Assembly: GCF_005166025.1 (NCBI RefSeq)
Contig: NZ_CP028923.1
Location: 4,218,001 to 4,282,000, forward strand
DNA length: 64,000 nucleotides
Reading direction: 5' to 3'
Source of the DNA: Mangrovivirga cuniculi
GTDB taxonomy: Bacteria; Bacteroidota; Bacteroidia; Cytophagales; Cyclobacteriaceae
Shown here piece by piece: positions 8,430-17,301 of the stretch. The number at the start of each line of letters is the position of its first letter. Within the stretch, counting starts at the first letter, position 1. The translations under genes and the position numbers were made by a program. The notes below the pieces were generated by a model. The model saw nothing but the letters and a program-made list of their open reading frames with translations, was not told the origin of the DNA and made no database searches.

Positions 8430-8606
8430 AAACCAAAACATGTCACTATTATAATCTTTCTAATATTTAATAATACATTTCCCATAAAAAGAAGTTGATT
8501 TTTTTATATATTACAGCTCCCATATTTCGATAGTGTAAATATTTTTTTCAATCAATCTGTTAACCATTAACATCTTAAACCATTAAAGGGTAAAAGATAA
8601 AGAACC

Positions 8607-9245
8607 ATGAAAAATTTAATCTTACTATCTAAAACAATGCTATTGATATTATTCGTAGCATGTTCAAACACGGAAACGATCGATCCAGTATCACGGGACC
8701 TAAATCCAGAAAAAGCATCTGCTGAATCCCAAAACCTGACTAACAGGGAAGAAGCTCCTGAAACTTATGAATGGTTTATTCATGAGCAATTCCTTAATAA
8801 TGAACTTTACCGACTAAGGGAAAAGGAAGCTCAATTAATGGAAGAAATCGAAAATGGTAATGAAAATGCTATTCCCGAATTAGAAGCAACTCAAGAAGAG
8901 ATAGCCTTAAATGAAAAATATCTGGATTATGTAGCATTAAAAATTGATCCGCTTCCACCACCACCAAAACCAAATCCATGTGAATACGGAAACTGCCCTA
9001 TTGATGTACTTATAGAACATGTTTTTAGCGCTACTGAAGAACAAGGAGAAATAAGTTTTTCAATTGTAAATAATGATAATGAATCGATCGGTGAAGTTAC
9101 TGATGTGTACGAATCCGAAGACCCATACAGAATAAATTATCTTTACGAAAGTAATTCAGAGGGGGAATTCACATTAAAAGTGACCAAGTTTTTTGAACCT
9201 GCAGGTGGTGAAATAACTTATGAGATTCCCGTTATAGTAAATTGA
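8607..9245 (+). CDS. Lipoprotein with coiled-coil and proline linker
   Basis: This 212-residue protein has a lipoprotein signal peptide ending LFVACS (Cys at residue 20). Residues about 50-110 are charged and helical (LYRLREKEAQLMEEIENGNENAI) and probably form a coiled coil. A PLPPPPKPNP linker at about 115-125 and CEYGNC follow, then a beta-rich C-terminal domain that ends in a repeat-like GEITYEIPVIV strand. I do not recognise the family. A terminator follows directly and abuts the start of the CHAT gene. Confidence 0.65.
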   Translation: MKNLILLSKTMLLILFVACSNTETIDPVSRDLNPEKASAESQNLTNREEAPETYEWFIHEQFLNNELYRLREKEAQLMEEIENGNENAIPELEATQEEIALNEKYLDYVALKIDPLPPPPKPNPCEYGNCPIDVLIEHVFSATEEQGEISFSIVNNDNESIGEVTDVYESEDPYRINYLYESNSEGEFTLKVTKFFEPAGGEITYEIPVIVN

Positions 9246-9268
9246 TTATAATTTAATTTATTTTCAAC

Positions 9269-9296
9269 GCCCTTATTTTCATAAGGGCTTTTCTTT
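9269..9296 (+). terminator. Terminator hairpin ending exactly at the CHAT gene start codon
   Basis: The perfect 8-bp stem GCCCTTAT/ATAAGGGC with loop TTTC is followed by TTTTCTTT, and the next base begins the ATG of the CHAT-TPR gene. It looks like a factor-independent terminator for the lipoprotein gene. It also leaves no room for a separate promoter and hides an AAGGG that could act as ribosome-binding site. Confidence 0.7.
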
Positions 9297-12122
9297 ATGA
9301 AAAAGATTTTTTTCTTTCTTCTTTATCTTTCTTTTTTTTCATTCGAGGTTCATTCCCAAAACATCGATGAAAAGATTAGCGAAAACTTTTATGCAGGGTA
9401 TAATTATATCTATACAAATTATGATAGTGCCTCTCATTACTTTTTAGCTGCCCTTGAACTTGCCCAGGAATCTGGAGATATAGAAACACAAATACAGATT
9501 TTAGAATATCTGATTTTCACATCGGGTTATCATTATGAGCTGGAAAGATATTTTGTTTATTTAAACATAAATAACGGACTTTTGAACTCTGTTAATCCTG
9601 ATTCCTTATCTACCGACTTACAAGTTTACAGGCAAAATCAACTTTTAAATGAAGGCAACTACTATTATAAAATCAAAGAGTACGAAAAATCAAAGTTGTC
9701 TTTCCAAAAGCTCTACAATGATCTTTCAACACAACAAACTGATAGCCTGAATAAACAAAAAGGGGAGACGCTTTTAAGTACATGTAATTTCCTCGCTTCG
9801 ATCTATAAAAATACCGGTAAATACGAATTGTCTGACCAGTATTACGAAAAGGCCATAATGTTAATTAGAAACAACCCGGATATTGTTAAGAATGAGGAAG
9901 TCTCGATTGCAGCCACAAAACTACTTACCGCTCAGCTGTATGTTGAAATGGAAAAATATGATGAGGCAAATAATTTATTTGACGAAGTCATTAAAACTTA
10001 TACAAAGATGTATAAGGATAAAAAAATGTTTAAAAACAACCTTATAACTGCTTATGATAAAACTGCTGGTAATTACTTAAAGCAGGAAAATTATAAAAAG
10101 GCACTTAATTATTTACAGCAAAGTGAAGAGATCTTAATTGATAAAGATCCCTTTTACAAAAAAATCTTAATGCTTTATGGGGATATATACTCAGAACTCA
10201 ACGAAGATAAAAAAGCAATAAATTATTATGAAAAGGCATTAACTAAATACACTGAATATCACGATGGTAAACCTCATCAGGATATTTCATTAATTCACCT
10301 GAAGATAGCTGAGTATTATCTAAAGCGAGGAGAAATAACAAGAGGTATACAGTCCACTGAAAAAGCACTGAATACTATTACCAGTAATACAAAAAAAGAA
10401 TACTCTCTCCCTGATCCCGGAGAAGTATATAGTAAACGACTTTATCTTGACCTACTTGAAATCAGGGTGAAATTGCTATTCTCAGATTATAAAAATAATA
10501 ATAACCAAAAATCACTTAATCTGGCTAAGGAGTCTGCGAATGTTATTTTTAAAACTTTTGATCTGCTAAAAAAAGAATTTGATAGTAAAATCGACAAGCA
10601 GTACCTGGTTAATAAGGCTTTACCAATATTCCACGCAATAATTGAGTTGGGACATTCAGGTTATACCAAAGAAAACGACTATAGCTTTATGGAATTGGCT
10701 TTTACTGCTGCTGAAAAGAGTAAAGATCTTATACTCCTCGATGCGATTAGACAAACCAGAGCAATAAAATATGCAGAGGTACCTGAAAAAGTGATCAATA
10801 AAGAATCTATCTTCAGACAGAAAATATTAACACTTGAAAAAGAGCTATTTGATGAGAGGTCAGAAAAAAAGATTTCTGCACTTAATTCTCAATTAAATGA
10901 AATAAAACTAAAATATTACGATTACCTGGACAGCTTAAGAAATCATTATCCGCGTTATTATGACTTGAAATTTAACACCTCTGTGATAAACATAGAGAAG
11001 GTTCAAAAGGAGCTACTGGATGAAAATTCAGAGATGATTTATTATGTTTTGACAGAAGATCATATTTTCAGATTTACTATAAAGAAAGAAGCTGTTGATT
11101 TTGATAAAATTGTCCTTACCAAGGATTTCGAACGGAAAGTAAAAGAAGTTTATTCGTCTTTAACTTCTCCGTCAGTTGATGGCTTAACTAGTAGTGAAAC
11201 AAATTTAATTAATGAACTAAGCAAAATACTTTTTCCGGAAGAAATCGAGGAAGAAAGGCTTACAGTAATCAGAGATGGGATTTTAAATTACCTCCCTTTT
11301 GAAGTTTTAAACAAAAACGGAAATGAGATTTTACTGAAAGATCATAGCGTCAGCTATTCAAACTCAGCTACTTCTTTGTATAGTTTAAAAAATGCAGAAA
11401 GGGATAAAAAAGAAAATAAAATACTGGCTTTTGCACCATCCTTTAATTACGAAAAAGATGGATTTATTTCATTAATTTATAATGAAGAAGAGATAGAAAA
11501 TATAAGTCAGTTTTTCCCATCAACTCTTTATACCGGTGACGAAGCTGATCTACCCAATTTCCGTTCCCATGTAAATAATTATCGAATCATCCATTTTGCG
11601 ACTCATGCTTCGGCAAATGATCTGTACCCGGATTATAGTTACCTGGTATTTAGCAAAAGCGATAGTAGTGAGAACACCCTTTTCATAAAAGACCTTTACA
11701 ATATGAATATAGATGTCGAAATGGCCACTCTTAGTGCTTGCCAGACAGGAATAGGAAAATTGGAAAAAGGTGAAGGAATGATCAGTCTCTCCAAAGGATT
11801 CTATTATGCGGGAGTACGATCTCTGGTCAATTCCCTATGGAAGATCAATGACAGGTCAACCTCTGTGATAATGGAATATTTTTATGAAGAGCTCGAGGAT
11901 GGAAAAACTAAAGATGTTGCTTTAAAAAATGCTAAATTAAGATATCTTGAATCGACCTCTGATCCTGCTTTAAAACACCCATATTATTGGGCAGCTTTCG
12001 TATCCTCTGGAAATCAAAAAGAAATAAATGACGAATTACCGTGGATCACTTATCTGTTTGCTGCATCGATTTTCGTGATTGTAATTTCATATGTAACCAG
12101 AAAAAGGATTATTCGATCTTAG
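9297..12122 (+). CDS. Secreted TPR-CHAT caspase-like peptidase
   Basis: This 941-residue protein has a signal peptide (about residues 1-20, ending VHSQ), roughly ten TPR-like helical repeats to about residue 470, a helical linker, and a C-terminal CHAT domain, a caspase-fold cysteine peptidase. The predicted catalytic pair is His770 in HFATHAS and Cys815 in LSACQTG; GEGMISLSKGFYYAG and HPYYWAAFV are further CHAT signatures. A hydrophobic segment at about 912-932 followed by RKRIIRS would anchor it, so the peptidase should face the periplasm. The 3' end overlaps by 14 bases the convergent TPR/anti-sigma-like gene, next to an ECF sigma gene. CHAT proteins are best known as proteases activated through their repeats; the target here is unknown. 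Confidence 0.88.
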   Translation: MKKIFFFLLYLSFFSFEVHSQNIDEKISENFYAGYNYIYTNYDSASHYFLAALELAQESGDIETQIQILEYLIFTSGYHYELERYFVYLNINNGLLNSVNPDSLSTDLQVYRQNQLLNEGNYYYKIKEYEKSKLSFQKLYNDLSTQQTDSLNKQKGETLLSTCNFLASIYKNTGKYELSDQYYEKAIMLIRNNPDIVKNEEVSIAATKLLTAQLYVEMEKYDEANNLFDEVIKTYTKMYKDKKMFKNNLITAYDKTAGNYLKQENYKKALNYLQQSEEILIDKDPFYKKILMLYGDIYSELNEDKKAINYYEKALTKYTEYHDGKPHQDISLIHLKIAEYYLKRGEITRGIQSTEKALNTITSNTKKEYSLPDPGEVYSKRLYLDLLEIRVKLLFSDYKNNNNQKSLNLAKESANVIFKTFDLLKKEFDSKIDKQYLVNKALPIFHAIIELGHSGYTKENDYSFMELAFTAAEKSKDLILLDAIRQTRAIKYAEVPEKVINKESIFRQKILTLEKELFDERSEKKISALNSQLNEIKLKYYDYLDSLRNHYPRYYDLKFNTSVINIEKVQKELLDENSEMIYYVLTEDHIFRFTIKKEAVDFDKIVLTKDFERKVKEVYSSLTSPSVDGLTSSETNLINELSKILFPEEIEEERLTVIRDGILNYLPFEVLNKNGNEILLKDHSVSYSNSATSLYSLKNAERDKKENKILAFAPSFNYEKDGFISLIYNEEEIENISQFFPSTLYTGDEADLPNFRSHVNNYRIIHFATHASANDLYPDYSYLVFSKSDSSENTLFIKDLYNMNIDVEMATLSACQTGIGKLEKGEGMISLSKGFYYAGVRSLVNSLWKINDRSTSVIMEYFYEELEDGKTKDVALKNAKLRYLESTSDPALKHPYYWAAFVSSGNQKEINDELPWITYLFAASIFVIVISYVTRKRIIRS

Positions 12123-12828
12123 CAAGTAATTCCTCCGCTTTATATCGATTATATCCATTCATTTCGATTAGTTTTTTAAGAGTTTGGATGGCTTTCCCGG
12201 ATTCTCCTGTTTTAAGGTATGAAAGTGACAGATACCATAAAGCCCTATCCTTTAATTTGCCTTCTGATTTTATATATTCATTAAAATAATCAGTAGCCAG
12301 TGAATAATCTTCCATAGACATTAATGTGATACCCAGATAAAGCTGAATATAAGGGTCCTTTCTTTCGACTTCCAGCTTACTAAAAAGCGCTCTTGCTTCC
12401 TTATAATTTCCCTGCTCGTAAGCCAAAAATGCTTCAGTTTCAAGATTCTCTATCGATTCACTCCTCTCAATAGGATGAACAACATTTTCATATGGAGCAT
12501 AATAAGCTACATAAAGTTCATCAGGATCAGGTTTGTCATTTAATACAAAAAACCATAATCCGGTTATAAAAATAAAAGCTACTGAAGCAGCAGCTAAATA
12601 CATCGGCCAGTTAATCTTAACAGACTTACCTCTAGCTTTTTCTGTTGCAGAAAGCATTTCCTTAATCTGGGTTCTCTCTGATTTCTTAATAGCTAGTTTA
12701 AGTTCCCTCCTAAATTTAACTTCCTCAGCAATAGAAGGATCATCATCCATCATTTTCTTAAAGTTGGATTTCTCCTCTTCGTTGAGTTCACCAGCCAGGT
12801 AACGATCAATTAATTCTTCCTTATTCAT
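12109..12828 (-). CDS. Putative anti-sigma factor with TPR sensor domain
   Basis: This 239-residue single-pass protein starts with an anti-sigma-like cytoplasmic segment (ELIDRYLAGELNEEEKSNFKK, then DDDPSIAEEVKFRREL), has one membrane helix at about residues 77-97 (MYLAAASVAFIFITGLWFF), and ends in a periplasmic TPR domain (AFLAYEQGNYKEARALF, LGITLMSMEDYSLATDYF, LSLSYLKTGESGKAIQTL). The layout suggests it holds the sigma factor and senses an envelope signal through the TPRs. It overlaps the sigma gene by eight bases, as sigma/anti-sigma pairs often do. It lacks a classical zinc motif (HxxxCxxC), so the anti-sigma call is partly from context. Confidence 0.75.
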   Translation of the reverse strand: MNKEELIDRYLAGELNEEEKSNFKKMMDDDPSIAEEVKFRRELKLAIKKSERTQIKEMLSATEKARGKSVKINWPMYLAAASVAFIFITGLWFFVLNDKPDPDELYVAYYAPYENVVHPIERSESIENLETEAFLAYEQGNYKEARALFSKLEVERKDPYIQLYLGITLMSMEDYSLATDYFNEYIKSEGKLKDRALWYLSLSYLKTGESGKAIQTLKKLIEMNGYNRYKAEELLAKIE

Positions 12829-13381
12829 GGGATTTATTTATCATTTCTTTTAAAGCTTTGAGACATCTTGATTTTTGGCTTTTTACCACATTTTTGTTCT
12901 CATAACCCTCTTCAATCATTATTTCCTCGATTGTTTGTCCCTTATAATAAAAGGCTTGAAGTACCTTCCTGCATTTCTCACCGAGCTTTTTGAAATGTTC
13001 ATACAACATTTCCTGATAAGGGCTTAATTCCTCTTCTGTTGAAAGATCATCTATCAGATAATAATCCTGACTATCTAACACATATTGCAGATCATCAGAC
13101 TGTACTTCCTTTACTGACTTCCTGTTTTTATCGAAAATCATATACTTTCCGATACTAAACAAATAGGTCTTCAATGAGCATTTTAGCGAATCGATTTTAC
13201 CGCTGATCGCTTTTTCATAAAATACAATGATCGCATCCTGAAAGATATCTTCAATCAAAATATCATCGCTACTATATTTATGAGCAAACCCGACGAAATC
13301 ATTCTTATTATCAAGGTATAAATCTTTCAATATTGTCTTATTGCCGGATTTAATCCCGGAAATAATTTCCTTGTCATTCAT
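12821..13381 (-). CDS. ECF-type RNA polymerase sigma factor
   Basis: This 186-residue protein has the two-domain ECF layout: sigma-2 with DDILIEDIFQDAIIVFYEKA and a core-binding helix at about residues 30-65, and sigma-4 with EHFKKLGEKCRKVLQAFYYKGQ then an HTH (EEIMIEEGYENKNVVKSQKSRC) at about 130-175. It would redirect RNA polymerase to promoters for envelope genes. It is co-transcribed with, and overlaps, the TPR transmembrane gene. A TACTTTTA element lies upstream on its strand but no good -33 box. The shared neighbourhood with the CHAT gene suggests that the CHAT protein is either a regulon member or a signal input. Confidence 0.9.
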   Translation of the reverse strand: MNDKEIISGIKSGNKTILKDLYLDNKNDFVGFAHKYSSDDILIEDIFQDAIIVFYEKAISGKIDSLKCSLKTYLFSIGKYMIFDKNRKSVKEVQSDDLQYVLDSQDYYLIDDLSTEEELSPYQEMLYEHFKKLGEKCRKVLQAFYYKGQTIEEIMIEEGYENKNVVKSQKSRCLKALKEMINKSHE

Positions 13382-13497
13382 TAATGGCTGCGATTGATAA
13401 AAGTAAACATCATTATAAAAATAAAAATTTATTGGTAGTGATGTTAACCTTTTAAAAGCTTAAACACAAATGAGTGTAAAAAGCAAAATACTACATT

Positions 13498-14343
13498 ATG
13501 AAAAAGCTTAAATACCATCTGATAATTATAGTCTTATTAGTGTCCTGTATTGAAGTGCAGGGTCAGTTTCTAAAAAAGCTTAAAAAAGACATCGAAGACA
13601 AAGTCGAAAGAGGAGTCTCGGATGCTGTATCCGATAAGGTTGCTAATGAAGCAGAAAAGAAAACTGAGGAAATGCTTAATGAGCTTTTCACCATGGAATT
13701 ACAGAATAATTCTCCGGTACCGATGGGAGGTACAATGGTCGGAGCTGAAGAGCTTCCGGAAAAGTATTATTTCGAGTGGAAATATACTCTCGAAATGGAA
13801 ACTCCGGAGTCAAAAGACAAGCTATTAATGGATTACTACCTGATGAAAGATGCAGGATATTTTGGAGCTACCTTTAAGAAGGCTGGCGACATGTTTATGG
13901 TATATGATTATAGCAATGACCTAACTGCCATATTCAATTCCAAAAATGGTAATAAATCTGTATTTGCAATGAAAAATGCAGCTTATATGGATAGTACAGT
14001 GGTCAATGAAAGTATGCAAGAGGAATACACTATGAAAGAAATCGAAGGCAAAACTATCCTTGGGTATGAATGTAAAGGTTATGAAATAACAACAGAGGAA
14101 CATATAATCATTATGTATATCACTTTCGAACCGGATATCGGCTTTGGAGATGTGGTCGGTAATAACCAAAATATGCCTAAAGAGATGAAAAAAGAGTGGA
14201 TCAAAAACGGAGAAAAAGAAGGTCTTGTGATGGAAATGGATATGGTAGGAAGGACAGAAGACGATAATTCCATGAAAATGATCTGCAAAGACCTCAAGAA
14301 ACAAAAGCTCACCATAGAAAAATCAGACTATATCAATAATTAA
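13498..14343 (+). CDS. DUF4412 domain protein, secreted
   Basis: This 281-residue protein has an N-terminal signal peptide (LIIIVLLVSCIEVQGQ), then a basic amphipathic helix (FLKKLKKDIEDKVERG...KVANEAEKKTEEML) and a C-terminal domain of the DUF4412 type, with features such as DKLLMDYYLMKDAGYFGATF, the methionine-rich MDSTVVNESMQ and GKTILGYECKGYEI. Signal peptidase I cleavage at QGQ fits better than lipidation, although a Cys is present in the hydrophobic segment. It is the first gene of a four-gene set. The function is unknown. Confidence 0.75.
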   Translation: MKKLKYHLIIIVLLVSCIEVQGQFLKKLKKDIEDKVERGVSDAVSDKVANEAEKKTEEMLNELFTMELQNNSPVPMGGTMVGAEELPEKYYFEWKYTLEMETPESKDKLLMDYYLMKDAGYFGATFKKAGDMFMVYDYSNDLTAIFNSKNGNKSVFAMKNAAYMDSTVVNESMQEEYTMKEIEGKTILGYECKGYEITTEEHIIIMYITFEPDIGFGDVVGNNQNMPKEMKKEWIKNGEKEGLVMEMDMVGRTEDDNSMKMICKDLKKQKLTIEKSDYINN

Positions 14344-14354
14344 TATTTAAAGCC

Positions 14355-14867
14355 ATGAAAAATCTAATCATAGTTTTGCTGATCCAATCAGCCCAGGCAT
14401 TATATGCCCAAAATGTAAATGGAAAAATAACAATTAATGGTGATGACAGGACCAGTTTAGATCTTGAATCTCCTTACGTAGTTAATCTTTTTAAATCATT
14501 CAGGGATGGAGAAAACAAAATAATCTTCTTTTATGAGGGAGCAGATTATGCTAAACCGGAAGAAGAAATTTTACCTGGAAAACCAAAGTTTGATTTCTTC
14601 AAATTTAAAACCACTGTAAAGCACAATGGTAAAACGATTAATACTTCAGAGCGTGAACCAATGCCTTATATCCCGGGAGATATGTTTCTTTCACCAGAAG
14701 CCTTCAATTTCGTCCCTGTACTAGGACGATATATGCAGGATGGACTTGCCTATGAAAATAATACCGGACGGCTAGCCCCGGGAGAATATGAAATTATTCT
14801 GGAAGCTATCCCTGTTGAATCCGAAGGCGAAATTTCCAGGGGTTTAATTGTATTTAATGTCGAATAA
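14355..14867 (+). CDS. Secreted protein of unknown family
   Basis: This 170-residue protein has a signal peptide ending ALYAQ, with cleavage probably at residue 18 or 19. The mature protein looks like an Ig-like or beta-sandwich domain: GKITINGDD, SPYVVNLFKSF, FKTTVKHNGK and YEIILEAIP strands, ending in GLIVFNVE. It lies 11 bases after the DUF4412 gene and 15 before the next lipoprotein, so it is probably co-transcribed. I do not recognise the family. Confidence 0.65.
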   Translation: MKNLIIVLLIQSAQALYAQNVNGKITINGDDRTSLDLESPYVVNLFKSFRDGENKIIFFYEGADYAKPEEEILPGKPKFDFFKFKTTVKHNGKTINTSEREPMPYIPGDMFLSPEAFNFVPVLGRYMQDGLAYENNTGRLAPGEYEIILEAIPVESEGEISRGLIVFNVE

Positions 14868-14882
14868 CAAATAATAGAAAAA

Positions 14883-15503
14883 ATGAAATCAATAACTAAA
14901 ATGTTCACAGTAGTACTCCTGACATCAATTTTTATTTCATGCAGTGAGGAATCAAGGGAAAAAGTTTCTGAAGCTTCTGAAACCATCTCAAATGTCACCA
15001 AAATGGCCAGTAAGGCTGAAGAAGCCAAAGAAAAAAGTGATGAACTAAAAACGCTGACACCACTGACCAATGATCAGTTAAAACAATGGTTGCCGGAATC
15101 ATTGAGTGGCATGGACAGAACGGGCTTCAAAGTAGGGAAAGCCGGTTATATGAATATTAGTTCCATTGAAGGAACCTTTAAATCTGAAGCAGACGACAGA
15201 GAATTAAAAGTGGAAGTAATGGATGGTGCAGGCGAAGTAGGTAGTTCATTACTAATGGGAATGAACATGGTTGCGAATATGGATCGCGAAGAAGAAGATG
15301 AACGAAAACACCTTAAAACGGTAACGGTAGATGGTCAGAAGGCTTTGCAAACCTATTATAAGAAAAGAGACGTGACACACCTGCAATTTGTATACAATGA
15401 TCGTTTTAGCGTGATGGTCAAAGCGTCAAAAACAAAACCGGATCAGGCATGGGATCTGGTTGATAAATTAGATTTTGAATCACTGTCTGACATGGCAGAA
15501 TAA
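14883..15503 (+). CDS. Lipoprotein of unknown function
   Basis: This 206-residue lipoprotein has a signal peptide ending FISCSEES (Cys at residue 20). An alanine- and glutamate-rich helix follows (EKVSEASETISNVTKMASKAEEAKEK), then a globular part with LTNDQLKQWLPESLSGMDRTGF and a core of alternating strands (HLQFVYNDRFSVMVKAS) that ends in ...KLDFESLSDMAE. It sits 15 bases after the secreted protein gene and 11 before the DUF4870-type gene. The WLP-SLSGM-RTGFKVG segment recurs in related Bacteroidota proteins as I remember them, but no function is known. Confidence 0.7.
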   Translation: MKSITKMFTVVLLTSIFISCSEESREKVSEASETISNVTKMASKAEEAKEKSDELKTLTPLTNDQLKQWLPESLSGMDRTGFKVGKAGYMNISSIEGTFKSEADDRELKVEVMDGAGEVGSSLLMGMNMVANMDREEEDERKHLKTVTVDGQKALQTYYKKRDVTHLQFVYNDRFSVMVKASKTKPDQAWDLVDKLDFESLSDMAE

Positions 15504-15514
15504 ATTAAAGACAA

Positions 15515-15880
15515 ATGGAAGACTTAAATACAATGGAATCGACTAAATCGACTGAAGCGGTAGATAAAGAAGGTAAAAACATCGGTATTATATCTTATAT
15601 CACTTTGATCGGCTTAATCATAGCCTTCGTGATGAATAATGATAAAAAGAGTGAATTTGCCTCTTACCACATCAGGCAATCACTGGGACTTGGAGTCACC
15701 GGATTGGCTTTAGGAATTATCGGCATGATCCCTGTAGTAGGATGGATCATCAATATAATAGCAATTTTCGTACTCCTTTATATGTGGGTAGTAGGTATTT
15801 TAAATGCATCTAAAAGCAAAATGAAGCCGGTTCCTATATTAGGCGAAAAATATGCTGAATGGTTTGAGAACGTTGGCTGA
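15515..15880 (+). CDS. DUF4870-like small membrane protein
   Basis: This 121-residue protein has three hydrophobic segments (about 25-40, 60-80 and 80-100). IISYITLIGLIIAFVMN followed by FASYHIRQSLGL matches the DUF4870/TIC20-like pattern, in which the F.s.H.rQ motif lies between helices. It ends with PILGEKYAEWF. It is the last gene of the four-gene set and is followed by a strong terminator. Confidence 0.75.
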   Translation: MEDLNTMESTKSTEAVDKEGKNIGIISYITLIGLIIAFVMNNDKKSEFASYHIRQSLGLGVTGLALGIIGMIPVVGWIINIIAIFVLLYMWVVGILNASKSKMKPVPILGEKYAEWFENVG

Positions 15881-15901
15881 ATTCAACTATGAATAACTGT
15901 A

Positions 15902-15935
15902 AAAAAGAGACTGTCTGGTAATGACAGTCTCTTTT
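15902..15935 (+). terminator. Strong terminator, probably bidirectional
   Basis: The stem AAAGAGACTGTC/GACAGTCTCTTT has loop TGGTAAT. A T4 tract follows on the plus strand and the A-rich left arm gives a T run on the minus strand, so it can serve both the DUF4870-like gene and the convergent permease gene. Confidence 0.88.
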
Positions 15936-15970
15936 CATTTAACAGGGATCGAGTTAGGATGGTTATTACC

Positions 15971-16933
15971 CTAGAAAGCTCTTATTATCTGTAAATATAA
16001 AGGTAATCCCAGCGTAATGTTAAATGGGAATGTCACTGCAAGAGCCATTGGAATATACAATCCCGGGTTGGCCTTAGGAGCTGCCATTTTCATCGCAGCG
16101 GGAACAGCTATATAAGAAGCACTTGCACCCAACACCGTAAAAAGCAACCTATTGCCATCACTTTGAGTAACAAAACCACTGATTATCGCTACAATGACAC
16201 CATTAATAAATGGTACAACTATGGCGAATAGAAACGGAAACCAGCCATTTTCCCAAAATGAAGATAGTTTCTTTCCACTCACAATTCCCATATCCAGTAA
16301 AAACACCGCAAGAAAGCCCTTGAATATATCTGAAGTAAATGGCATGATTCCCTCAGCCTGTTTTTCTCCTGCGAGAAATCCAATCACCAAACTACCCAGA
16401 ATCAGCAGGACACTTCCGTTAGTCATTGAGTGTTTGATCATATTACCGCAATCGATACTTGCTTCTTTATCCCGGTTATAAACCGACATAAGTAAAACAC
16501 CTACAATGATCGCCGGGGCTTCCATTAATGCCATAACTGCTACCATATGACCCCCAAAATCAATCTTCTGAATTTCCAGAAAGGAAACTGCTGTTACAAA
16601 AGTCACAGCACTGATCGATCCATAAGCAGCGGCAATAGCACCTGCATTGAATACCCCCAACCGCTTTTTCAGGATAAAAAAGGTATATAAAGGAACTATC
16701 AGTGCCAGGAAGATCCCAAACAATAATGAAAGGGCAATTTCCATTCCCAAGTCACTATGAGCTAATTCCTGCCCCCCATTAAATCCAATAGAAAAAAGCA
16801 AATACAACGATATAAACTTTGAAGAATTCGGAGGTATTTCCAGATCACTTTTTAAGATTACTGCTATTATCCCTAAAAAGAAAAATAGCAATGCCGGGTT
16901 CGTAAGATTATCAATCAGTAGATTAATATTCAT
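15971..16933 (-). CDS. sbtA: Sodium-dependent bicarbonate transporter, SbtA family
   Basis: This 320-residue inner-membrane permease matches the SbtA family: about ten membrane segments in two related halves, with signatures LLFSIGFNGGQELA, AAAYGSISAVTFVTAVSFLE, and EAPAIIVGVLL in the first half and GSLVIGFLAGEKQAEGI...FLLDMGIVSGKK and YIAVPAAMKMAAPKANPG in the second. It probably imports bicarbonate with sodium. The family is best known in cyanobacterial carbon concentration, but heterotrophs also carry it. No PII-like sbtB is adjacent; instead a small helical gene lies 47 bases upstream on the same strand. Confidence 0.9.
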   Translation of the reverse strand: MNINLLIDNLTNPALLFFFLGIIAVILKSDLEIPPNSSKFISLYLLFSIGFNGGQELAHSDLGMEIALSLLFGIFLALIVPLYTFFILKKRLGVFNAGAIAAAYGSISAVTFVTAVSFLEIQKIDFGGHMVAVMALMEAPAIIVGVLLMSVYNRDKEASIDCGNMIKHSMTNGSVLLILGSLVIGFLAGEKQAEGIMPFTSDIFKGFLAVFLLDMGIVSGKKLSSFWENGWFPFLFAIVVPFINGVIVAIISGFVTQSDGNRLLFTVLGASASYIAVPAAMKMAAPKANPGLYIPMALAVTFPFNITLGLPLYLQIIRAF

Positions 16934-16980
16934 TATTCGATAAGAGTTAAAAAGTTTGAAGTATTAAAAAATGCTCCTGA

Positions 16981-17301
16981 CTATTTCAATACTTTAACTT
17001 CAACCCTGCCATTGATCTCAATTGTCACATCTTCGCCTTCAATGGCTTTTAACATTTCTCTTACCTTTTCTCTTTCTTCCTTTAATTCTGCTATCCTCTT
17101 TTTAGTTGCTGTGGTATCCCTACCCTCTCTTTCATAAATCGACAACCTCTGCTGCTGATGAAATTTAATCTTGTTTCTGAATAATGCGCTTAATACATCT
17201 TTAGCTTCTTCGACCGAAAACTTACCATCAATTAGTTTGTAATCTTTTTTGTCAGCTAATGTACCGTACTCCTCTGACATAACACTTAATGAATTTTCCA
17301 T
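16981..17301 (-). CDS. Small helical protein of unknown function upstream of sbtA
   Basis: I place the start at the ATG at 17301, giving 106 residues, because the open frame further upstream encodes an implausible Phe/Tyr/Cys-rich leader. The protein opens MENSLSVMSEEYGTL, has a conserved-looking KLIDGKFSVEEAKDVLSAL segment, a basic charged coil (KKRIAELKEEREKVREMLK) and a closing strand VTIEINGRVEVKVLK. It has no membrane segment. It is probably co-transcribed with sbtA. It is not a PII-type trimeric regulator, so any role in bicarbonate uptake is speculative. Confidence 0.65.
   Translation of the reverse strand: MENSLSVMSEEYGTLADKKDYKLIDGKFSVEEAKDVLSALFRNKIKFHQQQRLSIYEREGRDTTATKKRIAELKEEREKVREMLKAIEGEDVTIEINGRVEVKVLK

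Noticed and set aside
12533-12802. Plus-strand open frame antisense to the anti-sigma-like gene
   Set aside because: Composition is typical of a shadow frame (Ser/Leu-rich) and it lies fully inside a well-supported gene.
13921-14304. Minus-strand open frames inside the DUF4412 gene
   Set aside because: Phe/His/Ile-rich translation without motifs, wholly antisense to a supported gene.
16981-17301. PII-like SbtB regulator upstream of sbtA
   Set aside because: The protein is coiled-coil-like and lacks the ferredoxin-like strand order and T-loop of PII proteins.
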